A stretch of 64,000 nucleotides of DNA from Hyphomonadaceae bacterium (GCA_024742355.1 JANSYM010000002.1:1-64000), one strand, 5' to 3'. Shown: positions 40,746 to 50,838, counted from the stretch's first letter. A program made the numbers and translations. Notes: generated by a model from the sequence alone, not told the origin.

Positions 40746-41975
40746 ATGAAGATCGCAATCATCGGAGCTGGCGTTGTGGGCGTGACCACAGCGTACATGC
40801 TCGGCAAATATGGCCATGAAGTCACGGTGTTTGACCGTGAACCAGGGGCCGCCATGGAAAGCAGCTTTGCCAACGGCGGACAGCTTTCTTACGGGTTTGC
40901 ATCCCCGATGGGAACGCCGTCCTTGATTGGCAAAGTGCCTGGCATCTTGATGGGCTCTGACCCGGCGTTTCGCTTGCCATCAGCCATGAGTTTCGAGTTT
41001 ATGCGGTGGTCATTGCAATTTCTTGGACATTGCCGAAGTGGCGCTTCACGCAGAGATGCCGAAGAGCTTGCGCGCCTGGCGGCGCAATCCGGTTCGGTTT
41101 TTCAGGAAATCCTCAACGATACAGAATTTGAGTTTGGTCATCGGCAGGCCGGAAAACTGGTTCTCTATAAATCGAGAACTGACATGCAAAAGGCGCGCTC
41201 TGCGTTGGACCAGGGTGAGACGTCGGCTTCGAAACGCGTCGTGTCCTATGATGAATGCCTCGAACTCGAGCCTGCATTGAAGAACTACACCGGCCAGGCC
41301 GTCGGCGGACTGTGGGTGGGCGGCGATGAGGTTGGCGATGCGGCGCGTTTTTCCGAGCAGCTCGCTGAACTGAGCGCTCGAAACTTCGGCGTGAAATTTC
41401 GTTTCAATGCAAATGTCGCCAAGGTCGAAGCACTGGCGAGCGGTGGGCACGAAATTATCCTGTCGAGTGAGGAACGGGAACGCTGTGATGCGGTGATATT
41501 CTGCACCGGAGTCGCGGGTACGAAACTGCTTCAGACATTGGGCATCAAGCTCCCGATCTATCCTGTGATGGGCTACTCATTGACGGCCCCGGTTGGCCAA
41601 GACGCGCCAAAAATGGCGGTGACGGATGCTGGCTATAAAATCGTGTTCTCGCAAATTGGGGATCAGATCCGTATCGCCGGGTTTGCCGATTTCGGTATCG
41701 CCAGCGAAGAACGCCGGCGGCAACGTATCCAGGAACTGATAGTGACGGCACGGCGATTGATCCCAGAGGTCGCTGACTATTCACGGATCAAGTCGACGTG
41801 GATCGGCGCCCGTCCGGCCACGCCGAGCAGTCTGCCCATTGTCGGAACGACCAAAAGAAACGGCATTTATCTGAATATGGGGCACGGTATGTTCGGATGG
41901 ACCTTGTCGGCTGGCGCCGCACAAAAACTCGCCGACCTGATTGGTCCCGCATCGCAGGTCTCGCAAGCCGCTTAG
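40746..41975 (+). CDS. FAD-dependent D-amino acid dehydrogenase (DadA-like)
   Basis: MKIAIIGAGVVGVTTAYMLGKYGHEVTVFDRE dinucleotide fold, ANGGQLSYGFASPMGTP, C-terminal GHGMFGWTLSAGAAQKLADLI. Confidence 0.92.
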   Translation: MKIAIIGAGVVGVTTAYMLGKYGHEVTVFDREPGAAMESSFANGGQLSYGFASPMGTPSLIGKVPGILMGSDPAFRLPSAMSFEFMRWSLQFLGHCRSGASRRDAEELARLAAQSGSVFQEILNDTEFEFGHRQAGKLVLYKSRTDMQKARSALDQGETSASKRVVSYDECLELEPALKNYTGQAVGGLWVGGDEVGDAARFSEQLAELSARNFGVKFRFNANVAKVEALASGGHEIILSSEERERCDAVIFCTGVAGTKLLQTLGIKLPIYPVMGYSLTAPVGQDAPKMAVTDAGYKIVFSQIGDQIRIAGFADFGIASEERRRQRIQELIVTARRLIPEVADYSRIKSTWIGARPATPSSLPIVGTTKRNGIYLNMGHGMFGWTLSAGAAQKLADLIGPASQVSQAA

Positions 41976-41988
41976 AAAGGGCAGTAAC

Positions 41989-43194
41989 ATGAAACAGGCA
42001 CTCTCAATTATCGGCTTCGGATTTCTGGCTGCCTGTACGCAGGTGCCACCACCCGAGCCCTCGACTGCGCCCGTTGAAGCCGCCGCCTTCGAACCGGTTG
42101 AGGGCGAGTATTGCCAGACAGCCGTCTTCAAGCTCGATGCCGACTTCTCGGCCGCGAACATGGCGTCATGCGCGGTGATCGACGACCGTACAATCGAGGT
42201 TTTCCTCAAACCGGAAAACGTCCCGATCAATATCAGCCCCTGGTATGCGGTGCGTTTGACCCCGGCACAGGCTGGCGATGTGCGCGTGGTCCTGCGTTAT
42301 GAAGAACATCCGCATCGCTACAAGCCAAAAGTCAGCAAGGATGGCCGCGCCTGGTCTGTCGTGCCGGATGGCCGGGTCGATGTGAAAGCCTCCGGGTATC
42401 GCGTGACGATCAAACTTACGCTGGATGAGGATGCGATGTTCCTTTCGGCGCAGGAGCTGTTCACCAATGCCGCGCACGATGCGTGGACAGACGCGCTGAC
42501 AACAAAACCGTTTGTACAAACAGGCCAGATTGGTGCCTCTATCGAAGGGCGACCCATTCGGATGATGCAATCCGACGCGCGGGTTGATGCGCCAAAGACC
42601 GTCATGCTTGTCGGCCGGCAACATCCACCGGAGGTGACCGGGGCTCTCGCGATGACGAGTTTCGTCGAAGAGATCCTTGGCGACTCACCGTTGGCTGAGA
42701 GTTTTCGGTCGAGGTTTGACCTCGTGATTATTCCAAATCTCAATCCCGACGGCGTCGAGCATGGTCATTGGAGGCACAATATGGGCGGCGTCGACCTCAA
42801 CCGGGACTGGGGCCCGTTCACGCAGCCAGAAACACAAGCCGCAAAATCGGTCATTGATGAGATCGCGGATCCGGGAATGGCGCTGTTCCTCGATTTCCAT
42901 TCAACCCGCCGCAATGTGTTCTATACTCAGCCCGTTGGAAATGATGGGACGGAATATGGCTTTACGGCTGAGTGGCTGAGCCGGGCTCGAAGCAATGTCG
43001 CGGATTATCCCTTTGATCGCGAAGGCGCGCACAATGTCGATCTGCCGACCTCCAAGACCTACATCTATGAACGGTTCGGCATCCCCGCCATCACTTATGA
43101 ATTGGGCGATGAGACTGATCGGACCGTCATCGCACAGACCGCGAAGATCTTTGCCCGGGAGATGATGACGCTCTTGCTGGAGCAGGAATCGTGA
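41989..43194 (+). CDS. M14 family zinc carboxypeptidase, lipoprotein
   Basis: Lipobox GFLAAC; HPPE zinc motif (GRQHPPEVTG), NPDGVEHGHWRHNMGGVDLNRDW, LDFHSTR, catalytic ITYELGDE. Confidence 0.9.
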   Translation: MKQALSIIGFGFLAACTQVPPPEPSTAPVEAAAFEPVEGEYCQTAVFKLDADFSAANMASCAVIDDRTIEVFLKPENVPINISPWYAVRLTPAQAGDVRVVLRYEEHPHRYKPKVSKDGRAWSVVPDGRVDVKASGYRVTIKLTLDEDAMFLSAQELFTNAAHDAWTDALTTKPFVQTGQIGASIEGRPIRMMQSDARVDAPKTVMLVGRQHPPEVTGALAMTSFVEEILGDSPLAESFRSRFDLVIIPNLNPDGVEHGHWRHNMGGVDLNRDWGPFTQPETQAAKSVIDEIADPGMALFLDFHSTRRNVFYTQPVGNDGTEYGFTAEWLSRARSNVADYPFDREGAHNVDLPTSKTYIYERFGIPAITYELGDETDRTVIAQTAKIFAREMMTLLLEQES

Positions 43195-44777
43195 CCTGGC
43201 AGCTGGCGACCCTTGTCGTCGCATTGGCTGGCATCGCAGCGTGTCAGGCGCCGGAGCCGACCGCGTATGACATTCAGATATCCGGCGGCGTGGTTTATGA
43301 CGGCGTGTCGGAATCGGGGCGTGCTGCCGATGTCTTTATAGACGGCGACAAGATCGTCTTTGTGGGCGATGCAGAAGCCGCCAATGCCACCGCGCGCGAA
43401 ACGATTGATGCCACTGGTTTGATTGTCGCGCCAGGCTTCATCGATCCACACACGCACACACTCTCCGACGTTATGTTCGAGCAGGATGGTCAACAGCTGG
43501 CGGGTTACCTGACACAAGGTGTGACCACAGTCGTTGCTGGGAATGATGGTGGTGGCCCGGTCGATACGGGAGGCGCACTTGCCGCTACTCAAGAGCGTGG
43601 GCTTGGCCCTAATTTCGCGCTGTTTACGGGCCATGGCTCGCTGCGCAGTGAGGTGATGGGGCGTGAAAACAGAGCGCCGACCGAAACCGAAATCGATGAG
43701 ATGAAATCGAAACTGCGCCAAGCGCTGGCGGATGGCGCGCTCGGACTGTCGACCGGTTTGTACTATGCGCCTGCGTCTTATGCCGACATTGATGAGATCG
43801 CTGCGCTCGCGGCAGTCGCGGCAGAATATGACGCGCTCTACGAATCTCATATTCGCGACGAAAGCAGCTATTCCGTCGGCCTGCTCGGGGCTGTAGACGA
43901 AGCGTTGGAGATCGGTCGCCGCAGTGGCGCGGCGGTGCACATCGCTCACATTAAGGCGCTTGGAGTCGATGTCTGGGGCCAAAGCGAGGATGTCATAAGC
44001 CGCATAGACGCCGCACAGGCAGAGGGGCTGGAGGTCACGGCTGATCAGTATCCCTGGTCAGCGTCCGGAACGCGGATATCCAACGCGCTCATCCCAAACT
44101 GGGCGAAAGCAGATTCCGACGAAGCGATGTACGCTCGTTTGCGCGCGCCGGAAAACCAGGACCGCCTGGTTGAAGAGATTACCGAAAACCTCCGAAAGCG
44201 GGGTGGACCTGATGCCATCCTATTGGTTGCGCGAACAGATGGTTTGCCCAGTCGAACCCTCACCGAAGAAGCTGCTGCGTTACAACTCGATCCCGTACAG
44301 GCTGCGATCGACATCGTGCTGGGCGGCGATGCCCGGATCGCATCATTCAACATGCAGGATGCCGACATTGAACGCTTCATGCGCCAACCCTGGGTCATGA
44401 CCAGTTCTGACGGCACGAATGGTCATCCCCGCAAATTTGCCAGCTTTCCACGCAAGTACCGAACCTATGTCGAAGAGAAATCGGTATTGACGCTGGCGCA
44501 ATTCATCAATCGAAGTTCGCGCCTCACCGCTGACACGTTGAACCTGTGCGCGCGTGGTCAACTCAAACCCGGTTATTACGCCGACGTGGTTGTTTTCGAC
44601 CCGCAGACATTCGGGCCGGTAGCTGATTTCTCCACGCCTTCGGAACTCTCAACCGGCGTACAGCACCTGTTCGTCAATGGTCACCGTGCCATCGCGGACG
44701 GAAGTCTAAATCAAAATCTACGGGGTCGCGCGCTCAAACGAGGAGCGTGCGCGGACATAAAGGAAACGGCGTCATGA
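43191..44777 (+). CDS. N-acyl-D-amino-acid deacylase/amidohydrolase family protein
   Basis: VAPGFIDPHTHT, GVTTVVAGNDGGG, DGALGLSTGLYYAPASYAD, ESHIRDES, AHIKALG; GTG start overlapping the upstream stop. Confidence 0.9.
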   Translation: MTWQLATLVVALAGIAACQAPEPTAYDIQISGGVVYDGVSESGRAADVFIDGDKIVFVGDAEAANATARETIDATGLIVAPGFIDPHTHTLSDVMFEQDGQQLAGYLTQGVTTVVAGNDGGGPVDTGGALAATQERGLGPNFALFTGHGSLRSEVMGRENRAPTETEIDEMKSKLRQALADGALGLSTGLYYAPASYADIDEIAALAAVAAEYDALYESHIRDESSYSVGLLGAVDEALEIGRRSGAAVHIAHIKALGVDVWGQSEDVISRIDAAQAEGLEVTADQYPWSASGTRISNALIPNWAKADSDEAMYARLRAPENQDRLVEEITENLRKRGGPDAILLVARTDGLPSRTLTEEAAALQLDPVQAAIDIVLGGDARIASFNMQDADIERFMRQPWVMTSSDGTNGHPRKFASFPRKYRTYVEEKSVLTLAQFINRSSRLTADTLNLCARGQLKPGYYADVVVFDPQTFGPVADFSTPSELSTGVQHLFVNGHRAIADGSLNQNLRGRALKRGACADIKETAS

Positions 44778-46018
44778 TCATGGGCTGGTTTAAGATCACA
44801 CTGTGGAAGCGCATTCTCGGCGCCTTGATTCTGGGCCTGATTGTCGGGCTGATCTGGGGCGACGGCGCCAATTCAATCCGATGGATGGGCGACATTTTTG
44901 TGCGCGCCATCCGGATGCTGGTCGTGCCATTGATCTTCACGACATTGGTGGCAGGGGTGGTTTCAATGGGCGATGCCCGTCGGCTTGGATCCATCGGGCT
45001 GAAGGCGTTCGTCCTGTATCTCGGGACGACGGCTCTGGCGATCACAATCGGCTTGATATTCGGCACCATCATGCAGCCTGGTGTCGGAGTCGAATTGTCC
45101 GCGGCTGAGCCTCACACGCTTTCAAGCGCTGTGTCTCTCGGTGAGCGTTTGATCAACATGATCCCGATCAATCCGATTGCTGCATTAGCGGAAGGCAACA
45201 TTCTGGCAGTGATCATATTCTCAATCTTGATCGGCGTCGGGATCATCATGGTCGGCGATGAAGCGAAAGTGCTGCGAGATGCGTTCAATGCAGGCGCGGA
45301 AGTCATGCTCAAGCTCACCTTCATCGTCATGGAACTGGCGCCGTTTGGCGTCTTCGCCCTGATCGCATGGGTCGCCGGCACTCAGGGCGCCGAGACATTG
45401 CTGAAAGTCATCACGCTTGCAGCTGCGGTCTATCTCGCTTGCATCGCACATATCGTCATCGTGCAATTCGGATTGGTGAAATTTCTCGCCCGCTTGCCAA
45501 TACTGCCATTCGTCCGCGGGGCGGTGGATCCACAGCTGCTGGCGTATTCGACATCATCGAGTGCGGCGACGTTGCCGGCGACCATGGCAGCGGCAGAGGA
45601 GAATATGGGGATTGGCGTACCTGTACGCTCATCCGTGTTGCCACTCGGCGCGACTGTGAACATGGACGGTACGGCTCTCTATGTCGGCATCGTGGCCTTG
45701 TTCTCGGCCCAGGCCTTCGGCGTTGATCTCGCATTGAGCGATTATCTGATTATCGGTTTGACCACGACTCTGGTCTCTATTGGTACGGCGTCAGTCCCCT
45801 CTGCTTCGCTCTTCCTTCTCGCTGCCGTGTTGACCTCGATTGGAATTTCGGCCGAACAGACCGCGATTATTGTTGGCTTCATCCTGCCATTTGACCGCGT
45901 ACTGGATATGATGCGCACAGTGGTCAATGTGACCGGCGATCTCGCAGTGGCGACGGTCGTGGCCAAATCGGAGGGCGAAATCGATGTGGAGACCTACAAT
46001 GCTGCGCCAGATCTTTAG
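44774..46018 (+). CDS. Dicarboxylate/amino acid:cation symporter (DAACS)
   Basis: MLVVPLIFTTLVAGVVSMGD, STSSSAATLPATM, LPLGATVNMDGTALY, ATMDRVLDM-like (LPFDRVLDMMRTVVNVTGD). Confidence 0.95.
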   Translation: MIMGWFKITLWKRILGALILGLIVGLIWGDGANSIRWMGDIFVRAIRMLVVPLIFTTLVAGVVSMGDARRLGSIGLKAFVLYLGTTALAITIGLIFGTIMQPGVGVELSAAEPHTLSSAVSLGERLINMIPINPIAALAEGNILAVIIFSILIGVGIIMVGDEAKVLRDAFNAGAEVMLKLTFIVMELAPFGVFALIAWVAGTQGAETLLKVITLAAAVYLACIAHIVIVQFGLVKFLARLPILPFVRGAVDPQLLAYSTSSSAATLPATMAAAEENMGIGVPVRSSVLPLGATVNMDGTALYVGIVALFSAQAFGVDLALSDYLIIGLTTTLVSIGTASVPSASLFLLAAVLTSIGISAEQTAIIVGFILPFDRVLDMMRTVVNVTGDLAVATVVAKSEGEIDVETYNAAPDL

Positions 46019-47927
46019 CGTCTTCGCGCTCGGTTTTCTGACCCTCACAGCCTCATGCCAGACCGTGAGCGATACAGCGGGCGGAGCGGGCTGGCTCACC
46101 GGGCAAGTTGTCGATGAGAGGGGTGTACCGATCCGCGCGCGGCTTGAGATTGACGGAGAGGCGATCGACACGGAAATCGACGGAACGTTCGCCATCGCGC
46201 CAACCGAGGCGCTTGTCTATCGAATGGAGTTCAGCGCCGACGGCCACTATCCAATGCGCCAGACGTTCAGCCATGCTGAGCTTCAGGACGACGGCGATCT
46301 GGGGCGGATAACTCTCGTACAGCGCGCAGACAATCGAACGCTCTTCGTGTTCGGAGGCGATGCTATGATCGGGCGGCGCTTTTACGACCCTTTCGATGGT
46401 GAGCCGGTGCTCGTGACACCGGAAAACAGGCTGGAAGACTCGCGAGCCTTGCTACGCGAGATGAAGCCTTATCTCGAACGTGCGGACTACGCCTCGATCA
46501 ATCTAGAAACCCCGATCTTCGACGCGCCGCCGGGGCCATCGGCGCCGAAATTTGTGACGTTTTTCTCAGCGCCCGAGACGCTCGAAGCCCTGGAATGGGC
46601 GGGCACGGATTATGTCGCGCTGGGGAATAATCATACATATGACTTCCTCGAGCCCGGACTGGACGTCACGCTCGCGCATTTGTCGGCGAGCGAGTTGGAT
46701 TTTTCAGGAGCTGGCAAAACGGAGCGTGAAGCGCTTGCAGCACACCGCGAGCGACTTGCCGGCACTGATTACGATCTGCTGAGCTATGTCGGATGGCCCG
46801 CCGGACCGCCAACGCAATCTGCGGAAGACGATAAAGGCGGGGCCGCGCTTGGCACTGAAGAGAACCTGGTCGCAACGAGCCGTCAGAGCGTCGCGACGGG
46901 CGGAGTACCTGTGCTTCAGTACCATGGCGGTCTCGAATATGTGGAAGAACCCACGTTGACGGTCGAAACGCGCGTGAAGCACGCAATTGATGCCGGCGCG
47001 GCGCTCGTCGTAGCGCATCATCCGCATGTCACACAGGGGCTCGAACTGTATGAGGATAAATTGATCGCCTGGTCATTGGGGAATTTTCTATTCGACCAGT
47101 ATTTCTATTCCGCGCAGTCCGCGGCCTTGCTCTATGTCTGGATGGACGGTGACCAATTCTATCACGCTGAAACCGTGCCGATCTACATAAAGGGCTACCA
47201 TCCGACACCCGCAGTGGGCGCGATGCGCAACAAGATCAATCGGCGCGTCTATGAGCTTTCCAGCGCCCGCAACACGTTCTTGCAACGCTCTGGCGGCCAT
47301 TTGATCCTGCGTTCGGGCAATACCGTCGCGGCAGACGCGCTCCGTTTCAATATCGAAACGGATTGTCAGCAGGGTCGGGTGCGGCAGGGCAAGGATTTGC
47401 TCGCGCGCGGTGATTTTGACGCGCATGCTTTGTTTGACGTCAAAGATCGATCCTGGATCGAGCCTGCGGGAATGGTACGCGTCCAGTCCGAACCGGGTAC
47501 CGATTGGGATCAGGCGATGATTCTGGACATTCCGGTAGGGGAGACCCTCATTACCGGAATGCGCAAATTTCAAAGAGTTTTCACCAAAGGGACGCCGATG
47601 AGTTTGCGAGCCAAGGTCGAGAGTACATCAGACGTAACGATCGATGCTTACCTGCAAATCCGTGCAGAAGGGGAGCGTTTGAGCGACGCGCTTGCCCGCG
47701 GTCGCAAGATCAAACTGGGCCGCATCAGCGTCACACCTGACACGCCTGTTTCAATCGATATTGATTTTGACAGTCCGAGAACGCGCGCACGCTCATTGCG
47801 GGTCTTGCTTGAAGTCACATCGCATGATGAAGCCGCGCAGGTCGAACTGGACGACCTCAAGCTGATCGAGTGGGAAACTCCGTTTGAGGCTGGTTTGAGT
47901 GGATGTAGCGTCGACGGTGCTCGCTAG
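45999..47927 (+). CDS. CapA family (poly-gamma-glutamate synthesis-type) metallophosphatase, lipoprotein
   Basis: LFVFGGDAMIGRRF, ASINLETPI, LGNNHTYDF, VVAHHPHVTQGLELYEDKLIAWSLGNFLFDQ; lipobox LTASC. Confidence 0.9.
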   Translation: MLRQIFSVFALGFLTLTASCQTVSDTAGGAGWLTGQVVDERGVPIRARLEIDGEAIDTEIDGTFAIAPTEALVYRMEFSADGHYPMRQTFSHAELQDDGDLGRITLVQRADNRTLFVFGGDAMIGRRFYDPFDGEPVLVTPENRLEDSRALLREMKPYLERADYASINLETPIFDAPPGPSAPKFVTFFSAPETLEALEWAGTDYVALGNNHTYDFLEPGLDVTLAHLSASELDFSGAGKTEREALAAHRERLAGTDYDLLSYVGWPAGPPTQSAEDDKGGAALGTEENLVATSRQSVATGGVPVLQYHGGLEYVEEPTLTVETRVKHAIDAGAALVVAHHPHVTQGLELYEDKLIAWSLGNFLFDQYFYSAQSAALLYVWMDGDQFYHAETVPIYIKGYHPTPAVGAMRNKINRRVYELSSARNTFLQRSGGHLILRSGNTVAADALRFNIETDCQQGRVRQGKDLLARGDFDAHALFDVKDRSWIEPAGMVRVQSEPGTDWDQAMILDIPVGETLITGMRKFQRVFTKGTPMSLRAKVESTSDVTIDAYLQIRAEGERLSDALARGRKIKLGRISVTPDTPVSIDIDFDSPRTRARSLRVLLEVTSHDEAAQVELDDLKLIEWETPFEAGLSGCSVDGAR

Positions 47928-48101
47928 TCTCGCAGGATCGGCTCCGTTGGCCCGCGTTTCCGGGTGCGAAAAAGTTCCCATAATGTAGATTATCGAATAT
48001 CTGGGTGTGGATCTCCCATGTCCGTTGATGCTTGCGAAATCTCTTGATTACGTGTTTTTCGTCGGCGCCAGGTTCTTTCACCATTTTGACGTTTGAGTTT
48101 A

Positions 48102-48111
48102 CCCCCCCCCC
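48102..48111. repeat. Homopolymeric C10 tract
   Basis: TTTACCCCCCCCCCTGC in the intergenic region. Confidence 0.9.
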
Positions 48112-48230
48112 TGCTCATGCCTTGTGCTCAGCCGTTTTGATTCATGCCTCGTTAATTCTTCGGCTGCGGTCATTGCCGAGCGGCGCCACGCGCTTCTAAA
48201 GAGTGATCAATTTGTTCAATCGCACTAGCC

Positions 48231-48246
48231 GCACCGCATGCGGTGC
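48231..48246. promoter_or_regulatory. 16-bp perfect palindrome just upstream of the xdhC-mocA gene
   Basis: GCACCGCATGCGGTGC, 14 bp before the ATG at 48261. Confidence 0.5.
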
Positions 48247-48260
48247 ATTAGATCCGAAGC

Positions 48261-49814
48261 ATGACCCCTGCGACCCTTCTCTCCGGCGAACATGCTGAAG
48301 ATGTGCTTTCGCGTCTCTCTGATTGGATAGCGACCGCGCAAAAATGCGCTCTAGTGTTCGTTACAGCGACAGAAGGTGGCGCTGTCAGAGCGCCGGGCGC
48401 CCTGCTCGCTGTCGGTGAACAGACCAGCATCGGATACATTTCGGGTGGTTGTATTGATGCCGACGTCGAATTGCAGGCGCGACAAGCGTGCGCAAAGGGT
48501 GAATCCAGGGCGCTGCGATATGGTGCGGGATCGCCATTTGTCGATCTGCCATTGCCGTGTGGCGGCGCGATTGAGGTCTTCATCGCCTGCAATCCTGATA
48601 TCACTTCGATCATGTCTGCCCGCGATCGCCTGATCTCGCGGCAAGAGGCGGAGTTGATCGTTCGGACCGACGGCACCATTGTTCTCGGCTCCGACATAGA
48701 GCGTCCGGCGCACGGTGATCATGTCTTCACGTATTGTCCGAAACTGCGTCTGCGCATCGCGGGTCGCGGCGCCGATGCCCTCGCTTTAGCACGCGTCAGC
48801 GATGCTGCAGGATACGCAACACACTTGCAGCTGGTGGATGACGAGGACCTCGAAAACGCAAGCGCCGCGGGATTGCCATCGCTCGAGCGTTTGTCCACTC
48901 CGGCCGCGATATCTGCGAACACAGACGACGCCTGGACCGCTTTCGTCCTCCTTTTTCATGATCAGGACTGGGAAGTACCGCTATTGCAGCAAGCCGTTCG
49001 AGGACCTGCTTTCTACGTTGGCGCTGTCGGCAGTCGCCGTACGCACGCCAATCGATGCGACGCGTTGAAAACGGCCGGGTGTTCGGCGGAAGAAATCGCG
49101 GCCATCCATGGCCCAATTGGGCTTGTGCCGTCCTTGCGAGATGCTTCCATGCTGGCAATCTCAACCCTGGCTGAAATCGTTGGTTCTTTCCCCGCGCGGT
49201 CATCAAGCCGCCGACCACGGACCGCCTTGCTCATGCTGGCCGCGGGCGCATCGAGTCGCTTCGAAACCGGGGACAAGCTCCTCGCAGACCTGGATGGACT
49301 GTCGGTTCTGGAGCGGGCGGCATCCAATGTTCCAGGCACGCCGGACCTCATAAAAGTCGCCATAATATCCAGCGAAACGCCTCGCCGCCGGGAAATCCTC
49401 GAAAGACAGGGATGGCGCACGATTGAAAATTCATCATCTCATCTGGGCCAATCCACCTCATTGAAGCTCGGTATTGAAGCGTTGCAAAATCTCTCAGAGA
49501 TCGATCAGGTCATTGTGCTGCTGGGCGACATGCCATTTGTTCCAGCCACACACATCGAAGCGCTTCGGCAGTGCGCCGATCTTCCCAGCACGTCTTGTGT
49601 GATGTCCGAGAGCGACGGCGTCATCTCGCCTCCCGCTTTGTTCAAGCGCGAGCATTTCGGAAAACTCATTGCGCTTGAGGGTGATCGCGGGGCAAAAGCA
49701 ATCTATCAAGCCATCGAGCATGGCAACGTGACCGTACCACTGCCAGACAAACACGCTGCTGATATTGATGTTCTAGCGGATCTCGAACGCGCAAAGGAGG
49801 TTGTTGATGCCTGA
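48261..49814 (+). CDS. XdhC/CoxI family protein fused to MobA-like NTP transferase (MocA-type molybdenum cofactor cytidylyltransferase)
   Basis: XdhC part: GCIDADVELQARQ, FYVGAVGSRRTHANR, GPIGLVPSLRDASMLAISTLAEIV; MobA part: TALLMLAAGASSRFETGDKLLADLDG, VIVLLGDMPFV, GDRGAKAIYQA. Confidence 0.92.
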   Translation: MTPATLLSGEHAEDVLSRLSDWIATAQKCALVFVTATEGGAVRAPGALLAVGEQTSIGYISGGCIDADVELQARQACAKGESRALRYGAGSPFVDLPLPCGGAIEVFIACNPDITSIMSARDRLISRQEAELIVRTDGTIVLGSDIERPAHGDHVFTYCPKLRLRIAGRGADALALARVSDAAGYATHLQLVDDEDLENASAAGLPSLERLSTPAAISANTDDAWTAFVLLFHDQDWEVPLLQQAVRGPAFYVGAVGSRRTHANRCDALKTAGCSAEEIAAIHGPIGLVPSLRDASMLAISTLAEIVGSFPARSSSRRPRTALLMLAAGASSRFETGDKLLADLDGLSVLERAASNVPGTPDLIKVAIISSETPRRREILERQGWRTIENSSSHLGQSTSLKLGIEALQNLSEIDQVIVLLGDMPFVPATHIEALRQCADLPSTSCVMSESDGVISPPALFKREHFGKLIALEGDRGAKAIYQAIEHGNVTVPLPDKHAADIDVLADLERAKEVVDA

Positions 49815-50838
49815 CGACCTGGGACGCACGAATAGCAAGCCGCTTGTCGATCAATTTGGACGTCAGGTGACGTATTTGAGATTATCGGTGACGGATCGAT
49901 GCGATCTGCGCTGCACCTATTGCATGGCCGAACGGATGCAGTTTCTCCCCAAACAGGAACTGCTCACGATTGAAGAACTGGATCAGGTGGCGGCCGCCTT
50001 CATCCGCCGCGGCGTACAAAAAATCCGAATTACTGGCGGCGAACCACTGGTGCGGCGTGGCATGCCAGAACTGATTGAACGGCTTGGTGGTTATCTCGGC
50101 CGTGGCCTGGAAGAGCTCACGCTGACGACCAATGGTACATTGCTGGACAAGTTCGCCGATTTGTTGGTGGAGAATGGCGTCAAGCGCATAAATGTGTCCC
50201 TCGACTCGCTGGATCCGCAAGGTTTCGAGCGGATCACACGACGCGGAAAGCTGGACAAGGTGCTCGCCGGAATTGATGCCGCGCTTGAAGCGGGCCTCAA
50301 GATCAAGATCAATACGGTCGCTATGAAACACGATAATCTGTCCGAGCTGCCTGCTATGATAGAGTGGGCGCATGGGAAAGGCATGGACCTCACTCTGATT
50401 GAGGTGATGCCATTGGGCGACACGGGCGAAGACCGGATCGACCAATACATTCCGTTGCCCATGGTGCGCGACCAGCTTGAAACGAGATGGCATATGCAAG
50501 ACGCCCATGTGTCGGAAATGAACGCGGGTCCGTCGCGATATGTGCATATCCGCGAAACCGGTGGCAAACTCGGCTTCATTACGCCGCTCACCAACAATTT
50601 TTGTGCGGGATGCAATCGTGTGCGTGTGACCTGCACCGGGCGTATTTATATGTGCCTGGGTCAGGATGATCATATTGACCTGCGGGCGGCGATCCGCGAT
50701 TCTGAGGATTCAGCTCAGGCGCTCGACTCATGCCTGGATCGGGCGCTTCTGAAAAAGCCAGAGCGGCATGAATTCAACATCAAAAACCGCGGTGAGGCCC
50801 CTGCTCTGCCGCGGCATATGTCAGTGACGGGCGGATAA
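49807..50838 (+). CDS. moaA: GTP 3',8-cyclase MoaA
   Basis: LRLSVTDRCDLRCTYCMAE radical SAM motif, RITGGEPLVRR, C-terminal FCAGCNRVRVTCTGRIYMCLGQ, terminal GG. Confidence 0.97.
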   Translation: MPDDLGRTNSKPLVDQFGRQVTYLRLSVTDRCDLRCTYCMAERMQFLPKQELLTIEELDQVAAAFIRRGVQKIRITGGEPLVRRGMPELIERLGGYLGRGLEELTLTTNGTLLDKFADLLVENGVKRINVSLDSLDPQGFERITRRGKLDKVLAGIDAALEAGLKIKINTVAMKHDNLSELPAMIEWAHGKGMDLTLIEVMPLGDTGEDRIDQYIPLPMVRDQLETRWHMQDAHVSEMNAGPSRYVHIRETGGKLGFITPLTNNFCAGCNRVRVTCTGRIYMCLGQDDHIDLRAAIRDSEDSAQALDSCLDRALLKKPERHEFNIKNRGEAPALPRHMSVTGG

